Assembly: GCA_018697195.1 (NCBI GenBank)
Contig: CM031870.1
Span: 2,717,103-2,781,102 of the forward strand
Source of the DNA: Certhia americana
Taxonomy: Eukaryota; Chordata; Aves; Passeriformes; Certhiidae
DNA length: 64,000 bases
Direction of reading: 5' to 3'
In this document: positions 12,916 through 26,709 of the stretch, one piece after another
Layout of the letters: the number at the start of each line of letters is the position of its first letter
Numbering within the stretch: position 1 is the first letter of the stretch
Position numbers and translations under genes: made by a program
The notes under the pieces: generated by a model
What the model was told of the DNA's origin: nothing
The model's input: the letters and a program-made list of their open reading frames with translations, nothing else
Database searches by the model: none

Positions 12916-15900
12916 GGTCGTGGTGTGATTTTTGGAGCGTGGTTTGCTGTGCTCTGCGCTGCGCTATAGATGGCACTGCAGGATGGAAATTGCAGCCTCT
13001 TTGCTCTGGAATAACAGCCCTGGGCTGTGGTGGCTCCTGCAGCTTGTCCCGGCGGAGGAAACCAGCTCAGATCGCTAATTTCTGCAGCTATGCCTGCATA
13101 TTTCATTCCATTTTTTACCTGGTTATTAATACCAACATAAACATGACCCCAGAATAGAGAGCAAGCGTGACAAGAAAACTCTCTGTAAATTAAAAAACCC
13201 CCCACATAAATGCCCAAAATCCACTGGCAATTTTAGCCATCCTGTTGCAACACAGGAATGTTTTGCATTTCAAAGGAGGCAGGCAGTTGATTTCTCTGTA
13301 CATCCCATCTATGATAAGACTCTGCCTGTACTGAAGTTCCACTGCTGTAAATGAAAACACAAACTCTCTCATCATCCCATTGGTATTTATAAAGACACTA
13401 AAATCTACCCAGATCTAACCATGTGCAGCAAATATTTCTGCTCTCTTTGTAGAGTTCCCTGGAGTTCTGGGACTAAAAGTGAGAAAAGAGGCAAAACCCA
13501 ACTCAGGTCTGCAGTAGGAGACGCAGTGCTGGCAGGAATAGGGATGCTATGGAAGAGATCAGGATGGGAAGTGAGGAATATCATAAGCAATTACAGCAAA
13601 ATGCTTTTGGAAAATCCCTCCAGGTACCCAGGTGCATCTGTTGATGCTTAAACACCTTCAGAAATCTGGCCACCAGCCTGCTGCTCCAGATGTTAAAAAA
13701 ACCTCCAGCAATCAGAGAAGAGTAAGAGGTGTAAGAAAGACAAATTCCTTCTGCCATTGGCAAAATGAAAGAAAAACACGATTATTTTAAGGATTTGCGT
13801 GGAAAAAACTGCAGACAATAAATATCAGAAGTTGTTCTTGTCTTCCTTTGGAAAATGATGCTGGAGGAGGATTAGGTACCAGAACTAATTAGGTACCCAG
13901 AACTTTGTTGTTTCATTCCAGTGAACTATCCAAGAGCTCCCATCCACCTGTGTCATCCCAGGATTGGAAGGATGAAGCACTGTAGCTCTCTCTGACAAGA
14001 GCTGTGCAGCACTCTCTTACAGGAGTTTAATGTAGTCTTACACACCAAGAGGATTCAAATGACAGGAATGAAGGGCAGTAGGCAACCTCATGGTTTGAGA
14101 TTCTGATGAAATGATATCCTGGCACATCCATCAGACTGTTCTGCTGTCAAAAGAGAACTCCCAGCTCTGGAAGATGAGTGTGTTTCTCTTTTACAGTGGT
14201 GGAGAAAAAAGCAGGGAAAGAAGAAAAGCAGCTATCCTCAAGTCTAACTACTACACAAATGTAACTTTGAGATGAGACACAGCCGGATACATGAGATGAG
14301 GGCACAAGTGCACCCAGCTCTGTCTGAAGGCACAGGAATGGGGTGAAGCCTGCACTGTGTGCAAGCAGAGCTGGGACTCTGCAGAGCACAGCAGGAGAGA
14401 CAAGACGAAAGACTGAAGGAAGATTCATTCCTTGCCAGCAGCACCTGTAGACTTTGTGTGCCAATCCCTGCGCATTCATCTTGGAGGAGCAGATGCGAAC
14501 GTGAGTGAGAGGGAGCAAAGTGTAAATCTGAGCCTGCATGGAAGGAAGGACCATGGTGAGGATATTTGCTAAGCACAGGGCTGGGGGATGCAGAGATGCA
14601 GATGCTGATGTTGCCCAGGCAACACTCACTTTTGCAAGGCGCCCCTTTGTCTCTCCTGATTTTTAAGTGTGGCTCTCACTCTAAAATGCAGATTCTCCAA
14701 GCTGTTAATAAGACTTATTATCTCCTAATGCTCTTCCCCTGTTTCTTTTCAGAGGCTGTGTGCAGCAGCACTGTTTGTGACTGAGTAACACAGGAAATTA
14801 GGAGCAGCTCCACAGCTGTGGCTGCACAGAATGGAAGAGGACATTTCTAGAGAGAGGCAGAAGCAAGAATTGGTGTGGGGTGGTGGGTGCAAGACACCCT
14901 GAGCTGCATTTCCCACCCCACTGAGCAAACTGTGGCCGTGGAGCCAGCAGGGTTTAGGGGAAGGATGAGCCTTTACTAAAAGCCTTGAGTTTATCCTTCA
15001 TAAAGTCTTTCTTCCAACTTTCAGAGCCCTGATAAAGTTGCACATGGTGTCGCTGCTATTGCTCTGTGCTGACTGCAAGGTTTCATGCCCAGAGCACAAG
15101 ATTTAATGCTGCACTATCCCCAGCCTACATTTGTGTGCAATGGCCAGAGTTTGCTCCCTCCAGAGTGCTTTCAGAACTCAGGGCTGACATCTCCCAGGGA
15201 GCACTGGGGACAGTCAGTGTTTTCCCACCGTGTCTCATTCCCCAGGACGTAGTATCCTGGTTTGCACTAATTATGAGATGCTGATCCCATTACTATGGAG
15301 CAAAATTGCCAAGAGCTGGAAAGAGTACAACAAAAACTGGTGGAGTGGTGAGCTGGAAGTGAGGTGGAAATAATATCTGCTCTGTATGGGAGGCCTGGAT
15401 TTGCTAATTAGACATGGCTAAAGTCAGTAAGGTGGAGTGGGGAGAGCAAGACATCATGAGGGGGATGAAACTACCCTTCCTGAGGAAGGGGCAGGCAGGA
15501 GATTCATGGGATAAATTGGGTCTGTGCACCTTCCAGCCAGAAAACAGGACTCAAAACACAGTGAGAGGGGAATCACAGCAAGCAAGAAACCTCATCACCA
15601 AGTGTAGAGGTGGCACAGGAAGAAGTGGGGCAACTGGAGAGATGCATTTGCATTTGGAGGGGGGATGGATGAAAGCAGAGCAAAGGCAGGAGCTTTGCTG
15701 CCTTGTGAAAAGCCCCCAGATTTCTTCTTCACCCCAGCCTGGGTGGCTGCCATGACCCCACAAGTACAACAGCCCCTCCAGGCAACATGACCTGCCCTGT
15801 GTGGGGGACAGAGCTGGCAGCAGCCAACTCGTTTTCATTGTTACGTAGCATTTGGTCGCCCTATTTTGCTGCTTTCTCTTTGATGCAATGAGCCTGTGGG

Positions 15901-15988
15901 GAATAAAGCTCAGTGGGAGATTGCTTACGTGGTTTCTAACCCATTAGTTTCTTTTATTGGCTGTTGCCTCAATAAAAAAAACAGAAAA

Positions 15989-16012
15989 GAAGAAGAAGAA
16001 GAAGAAGAAGAA
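15989..16012. repeat. (GAA)n trinucleotide repeat
   Basis: Eight GAA units in a purine-rich stretch. Confidence 0.9.
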
Positions 16013-19000
16013 AATCAAGGAAAAGTAGTTCAAGGTGCGAAAAATTCATGTGGCAGAAAAATATATAAAAAGTTATTGGCTCTGTCCCCTTTGGCTCCAA
16101 CCTCAATCTTATCACCATGCTGTGCATTTGTTCTGCTAATATTACACATAATGACAGGGAAATTCTAGCAAGTTCTATGCAAAAATCCAGCCTGCTTCTC
16201 TCCCCTCCACAACAAGAAACTGTCCTGGCTTGAGCTCACATCGTTGGCATCTGATTTCAGCCTAGCAGGGAGTTTCAAAACCAATAAACATCTTGTTTTC
16301 ATGGGAAGAGCCGCTTCAGCTACATTCTTTCCCATCTTTTGTGAGCATCAAAGGCTCCGTGTAAAACTTTTTATTGATCACATAAATAGCAGCTCTGCTT
16401 CCCTACAGGCCCCATCTCCACAGTGTTTTGATATCTGAAGAATGAAGGGTTCAATAGAAAACTGATTCTCTTGGCTTTCTGGGACTCTGAACACAAGACT
16501 GCTCCTTGGCAGAGCGGGGTCTGGGGAGGAGAGTGAGGGAGCAGGGAAGGAAGGTTTGGCTTGTTCTGGCTGTCTTTGAGGCAGTTTATACACAGGCACA
16601 CTTTGTCTGCAACAAAGGCAGAAGTAAAGCCACTGTGCAAAGAGCTGGGAGCGATCATTAAAGATTTAATTGGTCTGAAAGTTTCCTGGAGTACTAAGGA
16701 GAGACTTAAACAATACAACTTGGAGCAGGAAGCCTCCCAAGCTGGAGAGCACAGGTGCCTTTGCTGCTTAGGGGTGCTGGTATTGTGTGGAGGGCAGTCA
16801 CTTGTTCTGCTACCATGCTAAGGAATGCCTCAGGGATGGGATGCCTTGCCCTTCCAGGGCATCCCAGAGCTCCTTCACATCTCTAGAAAAGCTGTCTCAT
16901 GTTTCACAGAGACTGGGACGTCTGCAAGGCACTGCTGAGATATGGCAAAGGACTGCCCCGAAATCCAAAACCCAGACAGGATTCTTCCCATCCACGTCCT
17001 GGCTGTCAGACCCATTGCACCGTCACCTTTTGTGCAAATGAAATACAAAACCTCTTCAGCTGCAGCCACGCAGAGCTCACGGGGAAGAAGATTAATGGGA
17101 GCTACCAGAGAGCCTCATCAGTCCTTGTTCAGGAATCAGAAATCCCAATCGAAGCCTGCCGTGACTCATGGCTGTGTGCTAGCACAAATTCGACCTCGTT
17201 TGGATAACGAAGGGCAAGATCCTGTCTGGAGCCATCTCAGAAAACCTTTGTGACTCTGTGTTTATCACACCAGGCTGAAAGAGCGCCGGGGACTTTGCTG
17301 ACCTTGCTGCTTGCAGGTGGCAGAGAGTGACAGCCCCAGAGCCACCCGGGCTGTGCCTGTGGCTCCTGGAAGAGCCACTGTTCCTGAAGCCCTCTGTGGC
17401 TGGAGGGGCCCAGCCCAGCCCAACAGCCTGGGGCTGAGCCCCTGGTAGATGCCCTTGGGAGGTACAAAGGCTCCACTCCTCTCAGGTGCTGCACTCTCAA
17501 TTAAGTTGAAAAGCAATTACTTGAGATCCACATGCCTTGGGGGAAGGGAGTGTTTGAGCTGTCTGTGGTCAGCTCTTGGGGCCAAAGAACAGATCCATCC
17601 CTAACTCGTGAGGTTCCACCTGGTCCTCTGTGGTGACCCTCTGTTCAACTCTCCTCATCCATGGGGAGGAAGATACTGAAGTATTTGAATACTGGAATTG
17701 GGTGGCCAAGCCAAAATCTAGCACACACTTTGCCTCAAGTACCTAATCCTGAGTACTCACAAAACCACTTCTCAAAGCCTCACCTATAAGAGGGGACAAT
17801 GGGGAGTTACGGGGTTTTTGGTTTGCTTTGCAATTAGAAATTTTTTGGATTTTCAATAGTTTTTCTCACAGGGAAAATCTGCTTGCAAACTCAAAGGTGA
17901 AGCTTGTTCCCACGCCAATGTTTCCTGTCCTCTGCTTCTCACGCAACTTTATTTGTAGGTTGATGATAATTAGAATTCCACTGCTATTGATTTTTCTTTA
18001 AAACATATATAATTTTGTAACACTGTAGATATTGCATGGACTTTGTAACATGATAAGAAGAAGTAATCACATTCACAGTATCTCTAGCCCTTTAATTAAT
18101 CTGGGCAGCAAACTCTAGCTGTATTCTTAGAGCAGACTGACTACCTCTCCTGAATATTCTCATTTTCTATGCAAATGTAGAGATAATGGAGGTAATTCAG
18201 CACCCCACAGGGATCTAACTTCTGACACTTTATTTTTATAAGAGAAAATTGTCATGGCCCTGCTTGTTTGAGACTGATTGCTGCACAGCTCTGTGGAATG
18301 GGCTGAAAAACAGAGAAATACAGGCTTGATTTCTGCTAAAATAGTGAACAGTCTTCCTTTCTCAGAACGGCCTTAAGATGGAGCAAAACTGTCAAGCTGT
18401 AAGAATGTAATGCAGAGGGAAAATAATAGAGATCAGAAGATGAGAGGTTTATGGCCCAGCTTCTCAGAGACCTGATTGTGGAAAAATTGTCCCAGTGCAT
18501 TTGTTCTGGGGTTTGGAAAAGACTCTGGGACCCCAATTCCCCCCATCATCTCCTGGGAATGGCTCATGGAGGGTGAGGTGCTGGAGCCAAGGCAGTGCCC
18601 TGAGCTCTGCTCTGCAGAGCCCGCTGCTGCCTCGCTCCGATGAAATCAATGGATTAAATGAGCACAAATGAGACTGGAGCTGGCTCCTTGTGCTGGGGTG
18701 AGGCAGTGAGGAAGCTGGCCCCGATACATCCATCTGAAGCCTTGTATTGAATCGCAGCTGACAGCTCCAATAATGATAATAGATGTGGCCAAAGCTGCCT
18801 CCTATTTGGAGGAGGCCAGGTTCCTCCTCGCTGCTCTCAAGCAGGCTCACCACGCTGCCAGCTCTCGTCTCCCGGGCATTCTGAGGGGTCCAAAGGCAAA
18901 CCCAGCTCCTCACACTGCCAAAGCCCAAAAGGATGACAGATTATGGCCTGGCTGCCCCCCACAGTCAATCCAAGTCCTCACTGGGGTCTTTGCAGGAATC

Positions 19001-20530
19001 CCTCCATGCTCAGAGCCTCGCTAGCACCCCAGGATTCACCTTTAATTAATCTAAAATTTCCCTGGCTTGGCCTAACATGAGAAATGGTACCAGTGGGATG
19101 CCATAAACACATCCCACAAAGCACTTCTCCAAGCAGAGGCTGCTGCTGCAGATCCAGCCAGCTCCCAGCCCACAGAGCCAAGGACAAGTGCCAAGGACGC
19201 CGAGTGGATCCGGGGACACGGTGTGGACATGGCTATTTCTGAACTTGCAAAGCCAGGCTAAGCTAACCCAAAGCTCAGTGACACAAAGTCAAGCCACATC
19301 AACATGAAAGGCCTCAAGAAATATATAAAAAAATCATGCAAAAAAACTTCAAGCATCTGGACTTCATTATGGCATTATCCATGCACACATCCTGAAAATC
19401 CCTTCGGACGCTTCGCCCCTGCAGCCAGCCATGCTGAGTTAGCTGTTCCCAAGCCCTGCAGTGGGGTTTAGCAAGGCTCAGGTTTTATCCCATATCCCAA
19501 CTCCTGCTGAGCTGAGGTTGTGTCACTAAACAAGCCAGGTCAGGTGGTGATTGAGTAGCTCAGGGATGTTTATAAAATAAAGGGAGATGAACCCGAAAGC
19601 AGAGGGCATGCCATGTGTTGGGGGAGCTAAGTCAGCAGGGAATAAATTGGGCTGCCTGCAGTAAGTGATGCTTCAGGGAGGAATAAAGCAGGAAAGCAGC
19701 TGGGACAGGTGCCTGTCCCTGCACGGGGTCCCCAGCATGTCCTGCTTCCCTGTGTTTATGCTGTGACAGGGAGCTCACCAGAGCAGCCTCAGGTTTTATG
19801 GTGTGTACACATTATTAGTGCTTCATGAGTAAATAATGTCATATTTCATTGTTTATTGCTGAAAATGCACAGGAAAAGGCTAAAGCCTGAAAAGCATGGG
19901 AAAATAATTTATGTGGGAGGAATGAATTTCCCATCATGTCAAACCTCTGCCAGAATTTATCACGGTGCCCTTCAGTTTGGGTCTCTGTCCAACATTTTAA
20001 AGGTCTGCTTTTGTTATACACAGAGGCACGGGGAAGCTGAAGGTTATTGGGAAGAGTGGGAATTGCTGCTGGTGTTGGAGCAGGAGAGAGGAAAGCATAA
20101 TGTGAACATTCCAAAAAGCCTTACCCTACTTAACATAGAAAATAAGGAGCAGTGACCCCCAAGAACTGTCCTGGTGAAGGGATGAACGGCAGGGAGGTTG
20201 GCAGTGGCTCTTCTTGAAATGCATAAATCAGGATGGAGATGGATAAGGGCCACTGGCCAAACTGTTGATAGTGATCAACATCTTAATACCTGATTCCCAC
20301 TCAGCATTCAGCACTGGTAACTCAGGCCACAGATGTAAGGATTTCTTGGGTGTATAATGATTGCAGGGTGAGGCCACAAAACTTCAGAGAAAGGTTTTGA
20401 AGCTGCTTTCCCTACTGCTGCTTTTTCCTTGAGAACCTGCCACGCTGCTGGGCAGGAGCATCAGCCTAAGGGAATAATTGTGTTTTAAAGCTACTATTTC
20501 TGTCCCTACCATTTATATGTGTCTTGTCAG

Positions 20531-20598
20531 ATTTGCACCTGAATCCATCTCCGAGGTGTCGGTACCAACCAGCGTGGAACTGCAGCCGGAGCGCTCTG
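20531..20598 (+). other. Exon-like island of unknown identity
   Basis: A 68-bp segment sits between a good acceptor (pyrimidine-rich run ending in 'tgtcttgtcag') and a consensus donor (CTG|gtgagc). One frame is open throughout: one base, 22 codons, one base, reading 'FAPESISEVSV' then 'PTSVELQPERS'. It has a burst of CpGs in an otherwise CpG-poor region. The same frame extends to a 37-codon ATG-to-stop ORF (20517-20630). I do not recognise the peptide. Chance is a real alternative, because such short frames are common. Confidence 0.25.
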
Positions 20599-21385
20599 GT
20601 GAGCACACGCCAAACTATTCTCCAAAATAAACTTCTCCCTCAATCAAAAGAGCAGCTGGAACAGCCTGCTGTGGAAATAAGCACCTGAAAGGTTTGGGAC
20701 TTTGGGGCTGGAGATGCCCTCAGCAGCCAAGTCAAGCATTTCTGTGTACAGGCAAGGTGCCTCCTGCCAGGGATGCGGAGCTGGCACAGGCATGTCAGAA
20801 GCCAGAGGGGCACAAAATGGCATCAAAGCACAGAAGGACCAAATAAAAGTCTCCTGCTCCAGAGAAACCAGATGCCCATTTTCTTGGGACTGGTGGACAT
20901 TTTTCTGCTGGGACTCATCCTCTCCCATGCTTCTAGTAAGGATTTACAGGCTCAGCGAGGTGAACAGCACCACACACCATCTAGTGATTGGTTAAACTAA
21001 ATCTAGTGTCTGGTTAAGCCAGGTAAACTGTGTGGGCAAGTCAGGCTGAGAGGAAGGTTTTTACATTCAGACCTGACATCAGAACCTGTGATGTTCCGAA
21101 GGATTTATTTGTGTGAGCCTCTGAGTTCAGATAAGTCAGTTCCAAGTACCCTCTGACCCAGGTCCACGCTGCTGAGTACTTTAAACTCCTTTGACCCCTT
21201 AGAATAATTTCCAATCTGAAATAATGATGATCCAAATTTTTCCTTTCTATTTTTTTTAACAGACTATCTTAACACAAATACAAAATACAAAAGGACTTAC
21301 CACAGAGTGATTTAAACAACAAGCCTGTATTTTGCTCAGTTAAGATGATTTTTAAGGACTGTTTTTTAAAAAAAATAACACCCCC

Positions 21386-21420
21386 AACAAACAAACAAAC
21401 AAACAAACAAGCAAGCAACC
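21386..21420. repeat. (CAAA)n tetranucleotide repeat
   Basis: About eight CAAA/CAAG units. Confidence 0.9.
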
Positions 21421-22120
21421 AACAGAAAACCCCAACCTGACTCTAGGTTGAAACTTTAGACCCTGAGAAACCTCTGTTTAGAAAACTAAAGAGAAAAAGA
21501 ACATATCAGGATGCACTGATGTGTGATATGAAAATAATGCCAAGATAATCCTCTTCAAACTTTACAGGTAGCTGGGAGCAGATCAGGTAGCTGATGGAGG
21601 GAGTGGCAATTTGGAAACACAGCTATTTAGGTGTGAAGCATTAACCCCCAACCATCTGTTTTATCACACAGAGCCCTTTCCATGAACCCCCAGATGCAAC
21701 ATCCCTGACATTGAACACTTTGGCACATCTTGGTCAGGGGGGCTGCCACGTCCATCCCAGCCACCAAAAAGCAACTGCCCCGTGTCCAATGATGGAGTCA
21801 AGTGATCTGTGGTCTGAAAAACACACTGAGAAAGGATCCTGGTTTCATTAGTGCCAAACGCTGGAGTCTCACCATGCTTACTAACTGAGTAACTCCAACC
21901 ACGGTGGAGCTGAACCTAATGAGCTAATGGGAGCAGGTCACCCTGTGGGAGGCTGCAGCGGTGGCAGGGACACCGACTGGAGACATGACGTTATTCCTGC
22001 CTTGGGCACAATCTCAGGCACTGCTTTGCATAACAAAATCCTTCACACATCCGATGATTTGTCACCCTCTAAAAGATCCATTGCTCCGAATGAGTCAAGT
22101 GCCCTGACTTCACCGGGCTG

Positions 22121-22181
22121 TGACATCCCAGTGCAGAACTGACACCCCAAAGCAGAATTCTGACATCCCAAAGCAGGATTC
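22121..22181. repeat. Three-unit minisatellite
   Basis: Three consecutive 19-21 bp units share the pattern TGACAYCCCARWGCAGRA. The last two differ at only two positions, so the array is a recent local duplication. Confidence 0.75.
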
Positions 22182-25100
22182 AGCTGGGAAATGACTTGTG
22201 CAGACACTTCTTGGGATGACTTTGCCAAAACTATGGCACAACAAAGTACCGCTCTTCTGCAATTTCCCCATCAAAGCATCCTCCCAAAAATATCCAGGAA
22301 AGAACATGACCTCCCCCTTGTACTGGAAAAACATCTCACCTACATTTGCATTTGTCCCGCACCTGTATTTGCTTTTGTCAGGGATTTTTGCTGTTGTTCC
22401 TTTGTGGGATATAACCTTGTCTTTCATTGCACTGTAGGTGAGAAGCCATGGGTGGGGCTGGCAGGGTATTTTATTATTTCTGAACTCATTCTGAAAGGCT
22501 AAAGAACCTCGAACAGGCTTTTGTATTGGATTGGGCAAAAAAATGCAGTGCTCAGAGTTAATTAGCCCTCCAGATTTTGTACAGCTTTTGTAGCTGTCAT
22601 TTCTTGGAATGAAAAGAAATATAATGATATATTGCAAAGATTATGAAGGAAGATTGGGATATATCAGGGATATTACTTTAACTGAAAAAATCATCAGAAA
22701 AATGTCCTAGTTTCTGTGTAATTCCAAAGCTCAGTATATGGAACAAAACATCCAGGGGAATTAATTACGTTTCTGTTGAAGTTTTTTGTGAGCTTTTTAA
22801 ATCCCAAGGAAATCTATGTGCAGGAGGGTATCAGTCATCTATACACAGAACTACATAAAGTATCATTAGAGAACCCTCCAAATACATTGATTTTTTTTTT
22901 TTCCAGCAGTAGTGTATCAATATTTTCACCACGGCAAAAAAAAAAAAAAAAAAATGTAACCTTCATAATGAAGTATTTTTCTGTGGGTAACTAAACCACT
23001 GTGTATCAGGGAAAATAAATAGTTGCCTCCCCACATCTTCTGTGTAGAAAGTGAACTTGCACTGCTCTGGCAGAAGAGTTCTGTAAATTTAATGTATTAC
23101 TCCCTCCTCCCACCAGCATCTGCCTTATCTCGCCTTGTTTTACATTATCTGACCTTTTTTTTCTCTCTTTTAACCCTGTAAAGTAAAGATTCCTGAGCTT
23201 TCCAGGCTAGGACTGTGCTCATTTCCAGCCTAGCAGTTACTCGTGGCTGGATTATTTCCATTTGTCTCTGTGCCAACATCATAATTTGATTCTATAGCTC
23301 TTTTACCTGGCATTTATTCTCATAGCAACCTCCTTCCAGCCCAGCTATCATTTAGTCAGACTAAAGAAACCAAGGGGTTTGGGGGCACATCTCCAAGGGG
23401 GTGAAAAGTGCCACAGATTTGCTGGACCCTCCTTTAACTGGACTCCAGCAAGTCACTGTGTTCTAGCAGTGAGCTGCTCTGAGTCAGGCACAGAAACAAG
23501 AAGATCTTATGGCCAGAACATAAAAATATATAATAGTAGACTTTGAACTGCAAAATCTTTGTTGTTGTTGGTTTGGTTTTTTTTTTTTTTTCCTTCACTT
23601 CCTACTGGTTTGATTTATTCTGAGCATCCTTTCAATGCAGCTGTTCAGGCAGTTGAAAGTCTCTTGACATATAGCTGGCTGATAATATTAGCACTGGTGA
23701 CTTCAAAAAAGAGGTTAGACACAGTCTACAGTGAAGGTCCTGAGATATTCCACTGGTTTGTTTCACCTATTTGTCCTCTTGAAAAATGAGCCTGAGTGAC
23801 AGGCTTGGGTGTTGTTTACACTTAATGTTAAATGAAATGAATGTGGTTTGTCCAACCCAAGGTAATATTACTCTTAACTGTTCTTCCAGAATATCTTAAA
23901 TTGCTTATCAACACTGCAGCTAAGTCCATGTTACTGCTTGCCAGTTTGGTGTTTCTCCAGGGCAGAAATCTGCCTTCTCTCTCCCGTACAGAGATTAGCT
24001 GAGCTCTGCATGATTAGCAGCAATTTCTATGATCTGTATCTACAGAGTTTAAAGTACTCTAAAATGACACAACTTGCCAGCAATATTCCTACCCTGACTA
24101 GCACTGCAGAGTCTCTACTGGTCCAGCCCTGGGAATCTACAACAAATTCCCCAAAGTATCTTAGGAGAACCTCTTTCACAATCATACTTATAAGTGAGTT
24201 AGACCTAAAGATTCAGACTTATCCAGCCTGGCCTTCCTTATACCTATGTAGTCCTTTTCATCAGGAACAAAAAATGTTACCCACTGGGGCTTTTTTCCTT
24301 CTCCCCAACAGCTCTTTCTCTTCTGAACTGATCGTTCCTCTCCACACCTGTGCCCCAGTCATAATTGCTATTCCATGGTGTCCTTCCAACTCTACATCCT
24401 TTGGGCTCACTGCTTGTGAAAGAAATACAAGTTCCTCTATTTTTCTGCCCAGCCCCCAGTCATTATTCTCACAAAAAATCCCTCCTGCTCATCACACCTT
24501 GTTCACAGCCTGGATTTGCAGCACTGCCTTCATTAAGCTGCACATAACAACATGTTGTTATTTTGATTTCCTGAAAGCCATTAATCCATTAATCTGAGCT
24601 TTTTAGGGGCATTAGAAATGGGAAAGCAGCTCAGTTCTCTTCTGAATTTGCTGCAAATTTTGGTGTTTTAACCTCTCAGCCTGTGACCATCCCTGAAACT
24701 CAGTGACAACACCTAAATGACAAGGGGTGAGAGCGTCATGTGTGTCACTGTCACCCATGAATGGGACTTGGGATATCACCAGCAGGGTGTTCCCACATAA
24801 CTGGGGAATGCACCTTCTCACATCCCTGAGCACTCTGCCTCTGCTCCAGACACCTGGAGGGCTCCCCTAAGCCCATGGTGGGATGCAGTGGACTTCAAAA
24901 TGCCCAGGAGAAGCAAAGGATGGGCGTAAAAGCCTGTGGTGATGAGGACTAAGATGTTAAAAGGACTTGGAAGGGTGAAGGAATAACTGTGCTGCCCCTC
25001 TGAGCAGTTTAGGGGGCACCACAGTTTTAATAGAGTGCACCTTCGGGCATAAACTGGCTCTGAGCTGGGCTTACATGTGAAAATCAGTCATGCTTTCCCA

Positions 25101-26691
25101 GGTCATTGACTTTCCTTTGGCATGGATTTCCTTTGGCATGGATTAATCACCTGGGGGTTTTTGTGTTTATTCACCAGCTTTCTCAAGGGGGTGGTAGGGT
25201 TGTGTTGTTTGTTTGAAGTTTATAGGCACAGTCCATTTGGCAGAGATTATCAGGTCACTGTGCAAAACCACAGCAAGACTCTGCACCTCTGGTTTTTCAT
25301 ACCAATTTTCCCAGAGACTATAACTACCCCTAAAATGACCCAAAGAGGACAAAGATTGAGGCTCGATTTTACTGAGAATGGAGAGCCCTACAACAAACCT
25401 ATTTCCTGAATAAACTGTGTTAAACTATTTCCCAACACAGCGAGTTGGGAACATTTAGGTGTCTAGTAAATTCAAATTTCAAGGCTATGTCAAAATGGGC
25501 AAAGAGGAACCCTGGAGCACCAATCACTGCTGTGACCAGTTCCTGAAGGGGAAAGTACCTCTTGTACCACATGCTCTTGCAACATCTCTGAATCAAGAAA
25601 GGCAGGACCCAGCACAGGCTTGGAGAACTGTGTCATGAACTTGTCTGTTCACGTCAAACTAAAGCAAACTGTGTTTATTACAAAATAATCTACAACTGAT
25701 CTCTCTCCGAAGGTCAGAGCAAAGGCCGGGCAAAGGTGAAATGAGATATAAATGCTGAGATAAGGCAGATGATGCTCCTTGGAGTGTGGACCGGGATCCA
25801 CTGCTCAGTCAGTGCAGCATCAATCACAGCCACATTGTTGCAGACACAAGGCTTCTGATGTGCCAAAAAATTTAAACACCCACCTAGCTGCCTCCAGTGC
25901 AGACAGTAAACTCCCTTCTGAAGACTGCAGCTCTGCTAATATGAAGGGAATTGCTCATTTTAGAATTCTGAACAAAGCCCTAAAATTGCTGTAGTGCACA
26001 TCTATACAAACCATAGAACCCTGGCTTGATCCCCACTGACAAACAACACCCAAAGAGCTCAGTTTTCTCCACATCATAATCTCTTCTCAGCACATCCACA
26101 CCTGCTCTTGCTTTTCAGCACTATCCTTACAGGACAGCCTGCACAAAAGTTGTGTTTTCCCTTTTCTTGTGCCTTTTCCCCAGCTGCTGCAGGCAGGTGG
26201 GCACAGGTTTTATGCACGAGCCATGAGTGCTGCTTTGGAAAGGGTGGCACTTTAACTGCTTACAGTTGTGGATTGACAGCATTTCTCTTACAAATCACCT
26301 GGCCACAGGGCAGCAAACAAGGTGGTCTGGACTTCTGCAGCCTTCAGAGAAGACAAATTCCTGCCTTAGTTAGAAGCTGCTTCTGACCCACCGCAGGCAG
26401 TGCTTGCACTTCACAACACAGAGAGAGATATTTCAAACAAAATCTTGAATTCTGTCAAAGTTGATTCATCTACCAGAAAAGCTCTTGTCATACAAAATGT
26501 GAATAACCTTTTCCCTTCTCTCTCCCTTTTGTAAACCAACCCTGACACCTGCTTTGGGATTTACCTTTTCATTGTAACTGTTTTTATTTAGTTTGTGTAG
26601 CAGCCCAGGGGCACGAGTCAATGGGAAGGCAGTTATTACTTACAACAGGGAAACCAGCTGAAATGTTTGGCAACACATGCATTAGATAACT

Positions 26692-26709
26692 TGAACCTTA
26701 GACAGTTCA
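26692..26709 (+). promoter_or_regulatory. ER6 nuclear-receptor element (PXR/CXR-type)
   Basis: TGAACC and AGTTCA, separated by exactly 6 bp, form an everted repeat; both half-sites fit RGKTCA. The element ends 213 bp before the CYP3A start codon and about 115 bp before the TATA-like box. Human CYP3A4 is known to have a proximal ER6 (TGAACT-N6-AGGTCA) at about -160 that binds the PXR-RXR heterodimer. The bases after the second half-site (GTGAG) also match what I remember of the human promoter. Function here is inferred. Confidence 0.65.

Larger units (their letters stand above)
11744..20516. other. Intergenic, no gene recognised
   Basis: Unique DNA with poly-T and (GAA)n tracts. Some stretches carry more CpG and homeodomain-type AT motifs than their surroundings (about 12930-13140, 16990-17330, 18600-18800) and could be conserved noncoding elements, but I cannot test conservation. 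No coding exon can be defended. Confidence 0.45.
20631..26690. other. 5' intergenic flank of CYP3A, no gene recognised
   Basis: Unique sequence with a (CAAA)n array, a minisatellite, poly-A (22936-22954) and poly-T (23577-23591) tracts, and a 16-bp tandem duplication at 25112-25143. A 219-codon open frame at 23938-24597 begins with TTG, has no splice or promoter context and shows no motif, so it is not called. Confidence 0.5.

Noticed and set aside
14147..14629. 160-codon frame on the - strand
   Set aside because: Composition dominated by Ser, Leu, Pro and Cys with no conserved motif and no flanking gene structure.
23938..24597. 219-codon open frame on the + strand, the longest in the window outside spliced genes
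   Set aside because: It starts at TTG, not ATG. I see no motif, no splice or promoter context and a composition rich in Ser, Leu and Thr. A frame this long is expected by chance in 64 kb on six frames.
25637..25655. TGAACT and TGTTCA half-sites with 4-bp spacing, 1.3 kb upstream of CYP3A
   Set aside because: One half-site is a mismatch and the ER4 spacing is not a usual PXR/CXR arrangement.
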